Shown one piece after another: positions 7,411 through 15,841 of a stretch of DNA of 17,992 bases. The stretch is from the NCBI GenBank assembly GCA_030837265.1, contig JAUPKV010000081.1, forward strand, positions 1-17,992, given 5' to 3'. Position numbers and translations under genes: made by a program. The notes under the pieces were generated by a model. That model did not search any database. It was not told the DNA's origin and saw only the letters and a program-made list of their open reading frames with translations. Numbering within the stretch: position 1 is the stretch's first letter; every line of letters starts with the position of its first letter. This DNA comes from Methanobacteriota archaeon. GTDB taxonomy: Archaea > Halobacteriota > Methanosarcinia > Methanosarcinales > Methanosarcinaceae.

Positions 7411-8352
7411 TCATTCAAATAAATGGCATGCTACCTTCCCGGCTCCCACATTAACCATTTCAGGCTCTACTCTTTCGCATATATCTGTCCTTTGAGGACA
7501 TCGTGTATGGAACTTGCATCCCGATGGCGGATTCATCGGATCCGGCATCTCCCCTTCGATGGGAGATATTTTTTGTGCATTGTCCGAACCTGCTACCCTT
7601 ACGGATGCAATCAAAGCCTTTGTATAAGGGTGTTTCGGCGTTTCGAATACATCTTCCGTCCGACCTGTTTCCACAAGCCTACCCAGGTACATCACACCCA
7701 TATTGCTGGTCATTTTTCTTATGACACTCAGGTCATGGGATATGAATAAGGAGGAAAAGCCAAATTTATGCTGCATCTCATTCATCAGGGATAATATCTG
7801 GGCCTGCACACTGACATCCAGTGCGGATGTCGGCTCATCGGCGACAATGAACTGAGGTCCGAGAGCAAGTACTCTTGCCAGCACCACTCTCTGGTTCTGT
7901 CCCCCGCTTAACTCGTGAGGATACCTGTTAAGATGCTCTTTTTGAAGCCCAACCATCTCTAACAGCTCAACTACTTTTTTTTCGATATCTGATTCCGGCA
8001 CCAGTTTATACAGCTTCAAAGGCTCAGCCACACTTTCCCGTATCCTCATCCTGGGATGTAAAGAGGAATCAGCATCCTGGAACAAGATCTGCATTTTCGG
8101 GCGCATTTTCCTCATATCCGGTTTTTTAAGCCCTGTTATGTTTATCCCATTAAAGACTACATCTCCGGCATCAGGCTCAATAAGCCTCAAAATGAGTCTG
8201 CCAACAGTAGTCTTTCCGCAGCCGCTCTCTCCTACCAGTCCGAAAGTTTCCTTTTCACCAATAGTGAAACTAACATCATCTACGGCTCGGAGAAACTTCT
8301 TATGCACCAGTCCTTTTGAAAACGTTTTTTTAAGGTCACGCACCTCAAGCAT
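7411..8352 (-). CDS. Peptide/nickel ABC importer ATPase, OppF/DppF type
   Basis: This protein energises the importer encoded upstream. With a start at 8352 it has 313 residues: Walker A GESGCGKT at 41-48, LSGGQ at 148-152, Walker B VADEP with Asp172 and Glu173, and His206. The C-terminal oligopeptide-transporter extension has four cysteines at 279, 285, 292 and 309 (CX5CX6CX16C), a pattern known to hold a [4Fe-4S] cluster in some Dpp ATPases. The chosen ATG overlaps the stop of the preceding ATPase gene by 8 bases, has GAGGTG 8 bases upstream, and begins MLEVRDLKK as in the family. An in-frame ATG at 8409 also has AGGTG before it and would add 19 atypical residues and a 65-base overlap, so it is the less likely start. 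Last gene of the operon. Confidence 0.9.
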   Translation of the reverse strand: MLEVRDLKKTFSKGLVHKKFLRAVDDVSFTIGEKETFGLVGESGCGKTTVGRLILRLIEPDAGDVVFNGINITGLKKPDMRKMRPKMQILFQDADSSLHPRMRIRESVAEPLKLYKLVPESDIEKKVVELLEMVGLQKEHLNRYPHELSGGQNQRVVLARVLALGPQFIVADEPTSALDVSVQAQILSLMNEMQHKFGFSSLFISHDLSVIRKMTSNMGVMYLGRLVETGRTEDVFETPKHPYTKALIASVRVAGSDNAQKISPIEGEMPDPMNPPSGCKFHTRCPQRTDICERVEPEMVNVGAGKVACHLFE

Positions 8353-9286
8353 AAAGGAAGCACCTCGTTTTTCGACCGTTGTCCATTTCATATATTTCAG
8401 GGTGTTCATTCAGGCACCTTTCCATAGCATATTCGCATCTGGGGTGGAAGCGGCACCCTTCCGGAACATCAATTAAAGAAGGACTATTCCCGGGGATAGG
8501 TCGCATGCCATTCGATGGCAAAGATTGTAAAAGGCCTTTACAGTAGGGATGAGCCGGCTCGCTGAGAAAATCTTTAATTCCCGAAACTTCTACAATTTCT
8601 CCGGAATACATAACTGCGATTCTGTCGCAAAGTTCTGCAGCGGCAGCGAGGTCGTGTGTAATAATGAGCATCGAGGCCCCCCTGTATTTCACAAGCTCCC
8701 TTATTAATTCGATTATCTGAGCCTGTATGGTCACGTCAAGGCCTTTTGTGGGTTCATCGGCTAGTATTAACGCAGGGTTGCACGCAAGTCCCATGGATAT
8801 CATAGCTCTTTGCCTCATTCCCCCGCTGAATTGATGAGGATATTCTTTTCCTCTTTCAGCAGGAGACGGTATCTTTGCAGCACGCAGCATGGATATGGCG
8901 CCCTGCCAGGCTTCTGCAAATTTCATGCCTCTGTGAAGCATGAAAGGTTCCGAAACCTGAAAACCGATTGTCAGGACAGGGTTCAAGGAACTTAGAGGAT
9001 TTTGAAATATCTGAGCTATCTCCTTGCCTCGGATATCCCGCATCTCTTCTTCATTAAGACGTAAAAGGTCATTTCCCTTAAAGGAGATCTCACCTTCGAC
9101 TACCGTGTTTTCAGACAAAAGCCGTAATATAGAAAGAGCCAGAACAGTCTTTCCGCATCCACTTTCACCTACAAGGCCAAGTGTCTCGTTTTCGAATATG
9201 TCAAGGCTTACCTGGTTAACTGCCTTTACAATCCCATCATGAGTAACGAAATAGCTCTTCAAGTCTCTGATGGATAAAAGAGTCAC
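8345..9286 (-). CDS. Peptide/nickel ABC importer ATPase, OppD/DppD type
   Basis: This is the second ATPase of the importer, 313 residues, predicted to pair with the OppF-type subunit at the cytoplasmic face. It has Walker A GESGCGKT at 40-47, signature FSGGM at 153-157 with Phe in place of the usual Leu, as is common in OppD, Walker B LADEP with Asp177 and Glu178, and His211. Its C-terminal extension carries Cys278, 284, 291 and 309 (CX5CX6CX17C), again the possible [4Fe-4S] pattern. The start is GTG at 9286, overlapping the permease TGA by four bases (GTGA), with AGGTG 5 bases upstream, so translation is coupled. The gene overlaps the next ATPase start by 8 bases. Confidence 0.92.
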   Translation of the reverse strand: MTLLSIRDLKSYFVTHDGIVKAVNQVSLDIFENETLGLVGESGCGKTVLALSILRLLSENTVVEGEISFKGNDLLRLNEEEMRDIRGKEIAQIFQNPLSSLNPVLTIGFQVSEPFMLHRGMKFAEAWQGAISMLRAAKIPSPAERGKEYPHQFSGGMRQRAMISMGLACNPALILADEPTKGLDVTIQAQIIELIRELVKYRGASMLIITHDLAAAAELCDRIAVMYSGEIVEVSGIKDFLSEPAHPYCKGLLQSLPSNGMRPIPGNSPSLIDVPEGCRFHPRCEYAMERCLNEHPEIYEMDNGRKTRCFLYA

Positions 9287-10128
9287 TTAATCACCTGCTG
9301 CCTCGGGTCCAGAATATCTCTCAACCCGTCTCCAATAAAATTGAATGCCAGGACAGAGATCATTATCAAGGTTCCGGGAACTATCGACAGCCAGGGACAA
9401 TCCCTAAGGAACTCTCGCCCTTCGTTAAGCATGGTCCCCCACTCAGGTGTCGGAGGTTGGGCTCCAAGACCAAGGAAACCAAGAGAGGCAATAGTCAATA
9501 TTACCCCACCAATGTTGAGGGTAACAAGAACTATGATGGGAGGCAGGCAATTAGGCAGGATATATCGTGTGTGAATGTATATTTCACTGCAGCCCATCGC
9601 CCGGGCCCCTTCTATATACTCTTTTTCTTTGATTGAGAGTGTCGAAGCCCGTGCGACCCTTGCGTAATACAACCATCCCACAAGAGAGATGGCAATCACC
9701 GTATTCAAAATTCCGGGACCAAGTGAACCGATTATGACAAGGGCAAGTATTATGGATGGAAAGGCGAGAAGGACATCAATAAGCCGCATCAGCACCTCAT
9801 CAATGACTCCTCCGCAGTATCCGGCTATAATACCGACAATCACTCCGAAAGAAGCGGTAACAGTGACTATGATAAGGCTCAATTCGAAAGTTGTCCGTGT
9901 TCCGTAAATTACCCGGCTGAGCTGGTCTCTTCCCAGTTGATCGGTCCCGAATAAATGTTCGGAAGACGGTGGTTTGAGTTTATCATCCAGTGTTATCTTA
10001 TTGGGATCGTAAGGTGATATGAAATCTGCTGAGATCGCTGTAAAAATTAGAAAACCGACAATAACAAATCCGAGGACAGAAGCCTTATTTCTTAGCAAGT
10101 CATCCAATCTTATGTCTTTGAATCTCAA
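9283..10128 (-). CDS. Peptide/nickel ABC importer permease, DppC/OppC type
   Basis: This inner permease subunit has 281 residues, with a short cytosolic N-terminus, a first helix near residues 17-34, the PYDPNKI and HLFGTDQLGRDQLSRVIYGTR segments typical of DppC, and further helices. The EAA loop that docks the ATPase is EGARAMGCSEIYIHTRYILPN. It ends with the family tail GDGLRDILDPR. The start is a TTG at 10128 that overlaps the previous TGA (TTGA). GGAGGAG lies 6 bases before it, which supports this rare start. It is directly coupled to the genes on both sides. Confidence 0.92.
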   Translation of the reverse strand: MRFKDIRLDDLLRNKASVLGFVIVGFLIFTAISADFISPYDPNKITLDDKLKPPSSEHLFGTDQLGRDQLSRVIYGTRTTFELSLIIVTVTASFGVIVGIIAGYCGGVIDEVLMRLIDVLLAFPSIILALVIIGSLGPGILNTVIAISLVGWLYYARVARASTLSIKEKEYIEGARAMGCSEIYIHTRYILPNCLPPIIVLVTLNIGGVILTIASLGFLGLGAQPPTPEWGTMLNEGREFLRDCPWLSIVPGTLIMISVLAFNFIGDGLRDILDPRQQVIK

Positions 10129-11075
10129 TGCTTACTCCTCCCTATCCTTGGGTCCAAATAGGAGTAAGACATGTCTGTCACAAAATTTATAATAATGTAA
10201 GTGATGGTAATAAAAATGATGCATCCTTGGATCACAGGAACATCTCGAGCAGATATGGATGTCATGAGAAGCCTGCCAATACCCGGCCATGCAAAGATGG
10301 TTTCGATGATGATAGTTCCTCCCAGCAGGTGTCCGAATTCAAGCCCGATTATTGTAATGACCGGAATAAACGTGTTCTTCAATGCATGCCTCAGGATGAC
10401 CATTCTGTAGCTAAGGCCTTTTCCGACAGCTGTTCTGATATAGTCCTGCCTCATGACCTCCAGCATACTTGAGCGCATGAGCCGCGTAATCACAGCCGAA
10501 GCCGGAGTTCCGAGAGCAAATGCCGGCAGTATCAGACTCTTTATGCCCCCGTATCCCATTGTAGGGGTCAGACCAAGAGTGTAGGAAAAAACAAAGATTA
10601 AAAGGATTGCAAGCCAGAAACTGGGAATCGATATTCCAAGCACGGAAACGGTGCTACAAAAGTAATCCGTAAAGGAATTCTGTTTAACTGCAGCAAAAAT
10701 ACCTGCAGGTATTCCTATGACCAGAGAAAGAAGAATGCTGACAAAAGCAAGTGTCATGGTCGCAGGCAGCCTTATAAGGATTTCCTCAGTTACCGGATCA
10801 TTTGTCTGATATGACTTTCCCAGATTGCCATGTATAGCGTTCCAGATCCATGTGGCATATTGAGATACAAGGGGTTTCTCCAGGTCATACTTATCATTTA
10901 TAATATCTATTGCTTCGTTTGAAGGAGTAAGTTCAACGTTTCCTAAGAAAATATATTTGGCCATGACTTCCGCACTCTCTCCAGGTAAGCTGTGAAGCAT
11001 GAAAAATACAAGTGCAGTAGAGGCGATGACCACTAAAACAAACATTCCGATTCGTTTTATAACAATCTCCAACAT
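10125..11075 (-). CDS. Peptide/nickel ABC importer permease, DppB/OppB type
   Basis: This 316-residue permease begins MLEIVIKRIGMFVLVV, the usual DppB start with helix 1. It has the SLPGESAE and DKYDLEKPLVSQY periplasmic segment, a GNLGKSYQTNDPV motif, several membrane helices, the EAA loop DYIRTAVGKGLSYRMVILRHALKN and the C-terminal YLDPRI. I chose the ATG at 11075 (GGAG 10 bases upstream) over an in-frame GTG at 11123, which would add a non-family N-terminus with no signal. It forms the translocation pore with the DppC-type subunit. There is a 65-base gap to the binding-protein stop upstream, the only sizeable gap in the operon, which would allow the binding protein to be made in excess. 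Confidence 0.9.
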   Translation of the reverse strand: MLEIVIKRIGMFVLVVIASTALVFFMLHSLPGESAEVMAKYIFLGNVELTPSNEAIDIINDKYDLEKPLVSQYATWIWNAIHGNLGKSYQTNDPVTEEILIRLPATMTLAFVSILLSLVIGIPAGIFAAVKQNSFTDYFCSTVSVLGISIPSFWLAILLIFVFSYTLGLTPTMGYGGIKSLILPAFALGTPASAVITRLMRSSMLEVMRQDYIRTAVGKGLSYRMVILRHALKNTFIPVITIIGLEFGHLLGGTIIIETIFAWPGIGRLLMTSISARDVPVIQGCIIFITITYIIINFVTDMSYSYLDPRIGRSKH

Positions 11076-11140
11076 TTCACCACAACTCCTGACAAAAGAA
11101 AATGAGCCCGTGAAAATTAACACAGGCTTATGTGACAGGT

Positions 11141-12757
11141 TTATTCGATATACATATCTTTGTTGATGCAGTAATCATGGTGGGCCGGGTTGGGTACATA
11201 GTCTTTTACGTTCTTATCTGTGACTACCATCAGATAGTGATAGGCAATATGAACCTGGGCACAATCTTCATCGTAAACGATTCTCTGCACTTCTTTGTAT
11301 GCGTCATACCTTTCATTTTTATCAAAGGTAGTCCTTCCTTTCATTATAAGCGCATCAACATTCGGGTTGCTGTAATTGTAGTCATTCTTCTTAGAATAGA
11401 AGTTTCCTTCAATGTAATAGCTAGGGTCAGGGATCATCATACACGTATCTCCGCCAGCAACCCACATCATGCCCCATTCCTCTTTTCTGTCACTGATCGC
11501 ATCCCATTCCATTATTCTTACTTCGGAATCTATGCCGATGTCCTTAAGCATTGACTGAGTAGCCTGTGCAAGGGGCGGCAGTGCAGGTCTCTGGGGCCAT
11601 GTGTAGAGTGTAATCTTAAACTTCTTCCCGTCCTTGTCAACTATTCCATCCCCGTCAGTGTCCTTCCATCCTGCTTCCTCAATAAGTTTTTTTGCTTTTT
11701 GAACGTCATAAGCATAGACTGTTATGTTATTGTTTCTCCACTCAAGCCCGGGGGTCAGCCCGTTTCCGTCAGATACCGCGGCTCTTCCCAGAAGTATATT
11801 ATCTACTATCTTCTGCCTATCAATGGCATAAGCTATGGCTTTCCTTACTTTCATATCGTTATATGGAGCCTTTGAAACGTCCCCGAACTTCAGTTTGTAC
11901 CCCTGGCAGAGGGGATGTATTGTGACATTAAGGTTCTTGTCGCTCTCAAGCCTTTCAGTTGACCCAAGGGTAGGTTCCGTAGTGAAATCGACTTCTCCCT
12001 TTTCGACTGCCATTTCTCTTGTATTTGGTTCACCGATACCGAACTTTATTACTACGGAATCTAACTTGGGAGCGCCGTCTCTATAATTTTCGTTCTTTGC
12101 GATTTTAAGCGTATCAGATGCCTTATCATAACTGATAAACTTGAAGGGGCCAGTACATATCGGTGCTGAAATTGTGCCGTCTGCACCCTCGTTGCTTTTG
12201 TAAATCCCTGCGGCTCCGTAGGCCATTCTGCCAGGAAGTGAGGCATCAACAGTATTGGTGACTACATCAACTGTACTGTCATCCACGACTTTAACCTCTT
12301 TAATATTCAGACTGCCCTGAAGGTCCGGGTTTTGTTTCATGCTCCTGTCAAGAGCAGTTTTTACGTCATTTGCAGTGACTTTGCTGCCATCATGGAACTT
12401 TACGCTCGTGTTTAAGTAAAACCTCCAGGTATTGTTTTCCTTGTATTCCCAGGAAGATGCGATACCCTGAATAAGTTTGTAATCAGGAGATATGGATGTC
12501 AATCCTTCGCTTACCAGAAAGTTGTTCAACTCATAACTATGCAGACCCGGATCAACACTTCCCAGTTCCCATACTTCTCCAACGACCAATTGCTGCGGAG
12601 TATTCCCTGTATTATTAACTTTCTCCACATTGCTTTCGGATGTACCGGATTCATGGGGCGATCCAGACGATTCGGTGCATCCGGAGAATGCAATACAACC
12701 GAAAAGTATCGCAATTAGCAGAATCCCTAATATCCCAGAGTAGTACAATTTTTTCAT
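11141..12757 (-). CDS. Peptide/nickel-type ABC transporter substrate-binding lipoprotein (family 5)
   Basis: This first gene of the five-gene importer encodes 538 residues. The ATG at 12757 gives MKKLYYSG, a hydrophobic stretch and a lipobox ending at Cys27 (AFSGC), followed by a Ser/Glu-rich linker. GGAAGAG precedes it. A longer frame beginning at a TTG at 12811 would put 18 residues before the signal peptide and is rejected. Family 5 motifs are clear: VGEVWELGSVDP, VKFHDGSKV, CTGPFKF, VRKAIAYAIDRQK and the acidic DTDGDGIVDKDGK loop. It would sit outside the membrane, tethered by lipid, and hand peptides, nickel or a metal chelate to the DppBC pair. It is clearly paralogous to the partial protein at 1-1128. 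The ligand cannot be assigned. Confidence 0.93.
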   Translation of the reverse strand: MKKLYYSGILGILLIAILFGCIAFSGCTESSGSPHESGTSESNVEKVNNTGNTPQQLVVGEVWELGSVDPGLHSYELNNFLVSEGLTSISPDYKLIQGIASSWEYKENNTWRFYLNTSVKFHDGSKVTANDVKTALDRSMKQNPDLQGSLNIKEVKVVDDSTVDVVTNTVDASLPGRMAYGAAGIYKSNEGADGTISAPICTGPFKFISYDKASDTLKIAKNENYRDGAPKLDSVVIKFGIGEPNTREMAVEKGEVDFTTEPTLGSTERLESDKNLNVTIHPLCQGYKLKFGDVSKAPYNDMKVRKAIAYAIDRQKIVDNILLGRAAVSDGNGLTPGLEWRNNNITVYAYDVQKAKKLIEEAGWKDTDGDGIVDKDGKKFKITLYTWPQRPALPPLAQATQSMLKDIGIDSEVRIMEWDAISDRKEEWGMMWVAGGDTCMMIPDPSYYIEGNFYSKKNDYNYSNPNVDALIMKGRTTFDKNERYDAYKEVQRIVYDEDCAQVHIAYHYLMVVTDKNVKDYVPNPAHHDYCINKDMYIE

Positions 12758-12860
12758 ATAACTCTTCCAGAATTTTGTATTTAATAATACTAATTTAGAA
12801 TCACTTGGCAATTATTAACACAAATTTAATATTTAATGTTACCGATTATTTTCACGGATT

Positions 12861-12871
12861 CAAATATATTT
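12861..12871 (-). promoter_or_regulatory. Possible TATA box of the five-gene importer operon
   Basis: The minus strand reads AAATATATTTG here, about 105 bases before the binding-protein ATG at 12757. Transcription would begin near 12835-12840 with a leader of about 80 bases. No operator is recognisable; a metal-responsive regulator would be an obvious thing to look for. Confidence 0.3.
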
Positions 12872-12952
12872 TTTTAGTTAGATACTTTAGGGATTTATTC
12901 TATAAAGGATAGTAAATAGTTAAACCCGATGTCCATTCTCTCTACAAATTGA

Positions 12953-12971
12953 GGTAAAAAAAGAAGAAAAC
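12953..12971 (-). terminator. T-rich tract after the HEAT-repeat gene
   Basis: About 60 bases past the HEAT stop codon the minus strand reads TTTTCTTCTTTTTTTACC. There is no strong hairpin. A pyrimidine tract of this kind is a typical archaeal terminator and would separate the HEAT operon from the importer promoter that follows. Confidence 0.4.
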
Positions 12972-13032
12972 TAATGCTCCGAAAATTAAAGCTGAAGGTT
13001 AAACGATTACAAAAGAAAGCTACCCATCAGGT

Positions 13033-15255
13033 TTAAGTCATATTTCCTGAAGTTTCAGGTTTAACTCCAGTGTTTGTCTTTAAGTATTTAATAAGAGGTT
13101 CAACTGCCCTCTCGTCTCCGATTTCAATAAGGAGAAGGACAGAGTTTTCCCTGACAATACTGTTTTCACTGTCCAGCCCCCTGATAAGAGGTTCAACAGC
13201 TTTTTCCCCTCTATAAGATAGAGTCTTTAAAGCATAATCTCTGACTTCTTTGCTACTATCACCTAAAGCTCCAACAAGAGTTTCAGTTGCTTTTTCATCG
13301 TCTATCTTTCCGACAGCAGTTAAAGCAGAGGTCCTAACTTTGAGATTATTGCTCTCAATAGCTTTTTCCAGAGTACCTATTGCTTTCGGGTCATTAAGTT
13401 TTCCCAGAGCTTCCAGAGCAGTGCACCGGAATGTCTCATTATCACTTTCTGCGGCACTGGTGAGAACATTCAGAGCTCTGGGGTCCCCTATATTTCCAAT
13501 AGCCCATATTGAGGCGGTTCTCACGGATTCATCTCCATCCTGCAATGCCACAGTTAAAGAGTTTATTGCCTTTTGATCCCCTATTGTTCCCAGAGCAAGG
13601 GCTGCACTTCGCCTAACATCAGGATTTTCGTCATATAGTTTCTGGATGAGAGGTTCAACAGCTCTCGTGTTTCCTAATTTTCCCAGAGCTAAGGATGCAC
13701 TACTTCTTATTGAAAAGTTTCCTTCGCTCAAAGCCATAATAAGGGGTTCTACCGCCCGTTGATCCCCTATTTTTCCAAGAGAGATTGCACTGCACTCTTT
13801 TACATTATCATATTTCTCCATTTTGAGGGCATATGCTAAAGGTTCGACTGCCTTTTCACTTCCGATTTCCCCAAGAGAGAAGGCCGCACAGGCTTTAGTC
13901 TCGTTACAGTCTTTGACAAGTACTTCAACAAGAGGCTCTACAGAACTCTCTTCTCTTATTCCCCCCAGTGCAAATATGGAACTGACCCTCACATAACTCT
14001 CCTCATCCTTCAGGGCATCTATGAGTTTCTCAGGTGCTCCTCTATCATTCGGATCTACTCCGGAGATTTCCTCGTATTTTTTTATGTCTTGTGGATCTGC
14101 TTCCAGTGCATTTATAAGTGACTCTGCTTTATTCTCCCCAGTTTCTTTAAAAGTTCTTGCCACTTCCTTCCGGAAGTTCATATTTTCGGTTTCCATGGCT
14201 TCCAGAAGCGTTTGATCTATCTGTCTTTCTTTTCCTGCTCCTGCTAATTTGGCAGAGGTATTTGTTTTTTCTGCACTTTCATTATATAACTCCTCAAGAT
14301 ACGGAACAGCTCTTTGATCTCCTATTTCAAGAAGTGAGAATACGATGTATTTTCTAACAGTTTTGTTCTGGTTTTCAAAAGATTTTATCAAAGCAGGTAC
14401 TGCCGGTTTACCTATTTCCTTCAGAGCTTTAACACAGCTCAGCCTTACATCTTTGTTTTCAGTGGAAAGATTTTGAATCAAAGGTTCTACTGCTCTTTCG
14501 TCCCTTATCTGTCCAAGTGCCCAGGCTGCAGTACAACGTGAATATGTGTCATTATCTGAAAGTGTTTTTATAAGAGGCTCAACCGCTGGTTTCCCGATCC
14601 CGACAAGAATATCACCAGTGTACCATTTAATGTCGTTGTTTTCATTTTTTAATGCCTGGGCAATCAGTTCTGCATTTCCGTCTCCGGTTTCGATAAGGGT
14701 ATTAATAGTAACATTCCTCACTTCTTCGTTCGGATCTTTTAACTGTTTAATAAGAGCTCCTATTCCCTCTTCTCCGTCTAATTTTCCAAGAGCTTCGACG
14801 GTAAGAACTCTTACTTGAGGGTTCTCATCCGAAAGAGCCCTTATCAGAGCTTTTTCCGCCCTCCGGCCCCTAATTTCACCTAATTCCATGGCGGCAATAC
14901 AACGGATTTCCTGATCTCCGTCCGAGAGGGCCTGAATCATTTTTTCTGTTGCTTTTTCTTCACGGAGTTCCCCAAGAGCTACTAAGGCTTCCTTCCTGAC
15001 TTCCCGGTCTTCATCATTCAAAGCTTGCATCAGGAATTCTGTGGTTTTTTTACTTCCTATCTTCCCTAGAGCTTCAACAGCGTGCCTCCTGACTTCCCTG
15101 TTCTTGTCTGAAAGGGCTTTCATCAAGGATTTTTCTGCATCTTTACCTCCTAGTTTTCCCAGCGCTTCTGCAGCATTGGATCTAACATCACTGTTGTCAT
15201 CATCAAGAGCCTGGCAAAGGGCCTCAACAATCTTTTTATTATCTACAGATCCCAA
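13033..15255 (-). CDS. HEAT-repeat protein, long downstream part of a frame-broken gene
   Basis: This 740-residue frame consists almost wholly of about 24 HEAT/PBS-lyase-type repeats of about 31 residues, with the pattern AVEPLIxALxDENxxVRxxAAxALGxIGD. Repeats are irregular around residues 330-420, where the consensus is weak. Each repeat folds as two helices, so the whole forms a superhelical scaffold for protein binding. The only start near the beginning is a TTG at 15255 with a weak ribosome-binding site, and the frame lacks a signal peptide. The repeat array simply continues from the upstream frame 15243-15791. I therefore read it as the rest of one exported protein separated by a -1 shift. 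Translation from the TTG by coupling, as a cytosolic protein, is the alternative. It lies downstream of the chelate importer genes on the same strand. Confidence 0.75.
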   Translation of the reverse strand: MGSVDNKKIVEALCQALDDDNSDVRSNAAEALGKLGGKDAEKSLMKALSDKNREVRRHAVEALGKIGSKKTTEFLMQALNDEDREVRKEALVALGELREEKATEKMIQALSDGDQEIRCIAAMELGEIRGRRAEKALIRALSDENPQVRVLTVEALGKLDGEEGIGALIKQLKDPNEEVRNVTINTLIETGDGNAELIAQALKNENNDIKWYTGDILVGIGKPAVEPLIKTLSDNDTYSRCTAAWALGQIRDERAVEPLIQNLSTENKDVRLSCVKALKEIGKPAVPALIKSFENQNKTVRKYIVFSLLEIGDQRAVPYLEELYNESAEKTNTSAKLAGAGKERQIDQTLLEAMETENMNFRKEVARTFKETGENKAESLINALEADPQDIKKYEEISGVDPNDRGAPEKLIDALKDEESYVRVSSIFALGGIREESSVEPLVEVLVKDCNETKACAAFSLGEIGSEKAVEPLAYALKMEKYDNVKECSAISLGKIGDQRAVEPLIMALSEGNFSIRSSASLALGKLGNTRAVEPLIQKLYDENPDVRRSAALALGTIGDQKAINSLTVALQDGDESVRTASIWAIGNIGDPRALNVLTSAAESDNETFRCTALEALGKLNDPKAIGTLEKAIESNNLKVRTSALTAVGKIDDEKATETLVGALGDSSKEVRDYALKTLSYRGEKAVEPLIRGLDSENSIVRENSVLLLIEIGDERAVEPLIKYLKTNTGVKPETSGNMT

Positions 15256-15791
15256 GAACAGGCTATCTTTCCAGTCTCTGAAGAAGAATCTCCCCTTGAA
15301 ATTTCCCCAAGAGCCCAGGCAGAATTTGAGCGCATTTTCCGGTCTTCGTCGGAAAGTGCACTGATAAGTTCCTTCTCTGCCATTTGACTTCTTGCGTTTC
15401 CGAGAGCTAGGGCTGCACTGCTCCTAACATCCGGGTTTTCGTCTTTCAAAAGCCCTATCAGGACTTTTTCCGCCTTCTGCCCACCAATATTCCCAAGAGC
15501 TATAGCCGTCTCACATCTTATGTTCAGGTTTTCGGAGGCAGTAGCTTCTATAAGAGGATCAACGACTTTTTCTCCCATCTCTTCCAGGGTGATCCTTGCC
15601 TCTCTTCTGGAATCTAGATTCTCGGATCCCGATGCCTTTATTAAAGGCTCGACATCTACTTGTACTCCTGACTCTTTCACATCTGTTTTTTTACTAAAGT
15701 TCACTTTGCCGTCCTCGCTGAAACCGGAAGCAATTCCAACCGTTATCAATATTAACAATAGCATAAGGACTTTGGGCATTGAGAGATTCAT
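15243..15791 (-). CDS. HEAT-repeat protein, N-terminal part with signal peptide; frame ends after four repeats
   Basis: The 182-residue frame begins with a signal peptide, hydrophobic residues 8-21 and a likely cleavage site after ASG at 21-23. Four HEAT repeats follow from about residue 43. After the fourth (SNSAWALGEI) the frame runs through about 20 non-repeat residues to a TAG. It overlaps the next frame by 13 bases, and the next repeat starts right after that overlap in the -1 frame. Joined, the two would make an exported protein of about 920 residues with some 28 repeats. GGTG precedes the start codon. The gene begins 50 bases after the stop of the chelate-importer ATPase, so it is probably in that operon, acting at the outer cell surface. 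Whether the break is a mutation, programmed shift or sequencing error is open. Confidence 0.75.
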   Translation of the reverse strand: MNLSMPKVLMLLLILITVGIASGFSEDGKVNFSKKTDVKESGVQVDVEPLIKASGSENLDSRREARITLEEMGEKVVDPLIEATASENLNIRCETAIALGNIGGQKAEKVLIGLLKDENPDVRSSAALALGNARSQMAEKELISALSDEDRKMRSNSAWALGEISRGDSSSETGKIACSWDL

Positions 15792-15841
15792 GTTTCACAC
15801 CGTTTCATTTAAGGGATCTGTTTAATTTCGAGATTTGGAGT

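Noticed and set aside
11076..11123. Upstream GTG start extending the DppB-type permease by 16 residues
   Set aside because: The added residues do not belong to the family, and the ATG at 11075 has its own ribosome-binding site and the standard N-terminus.
11132..11554. 140-codon plus-strand ORF
   Set aside because: Antisense shadow of the C-terminal part of the binding lipoprotein; no ribosome-binding site or known motif.
15251..15312. Direct repeats TCTTGGG 55 bases apart around the HEAT frame break, as the ends of a small insertion
   Set aside because: Removing the 55 bases does not join the two HEAT frames; the reading runs into a stop, so this does not explain the break.
13033..15791. 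Regularly spaced repeated DNA that might suggest a CRISPR array or tandem repeat
   Set aside because: The spacing of about 93 bases equals the 31-residue HEAT unit and the conservation is at protein level; DNA copies are divergent.
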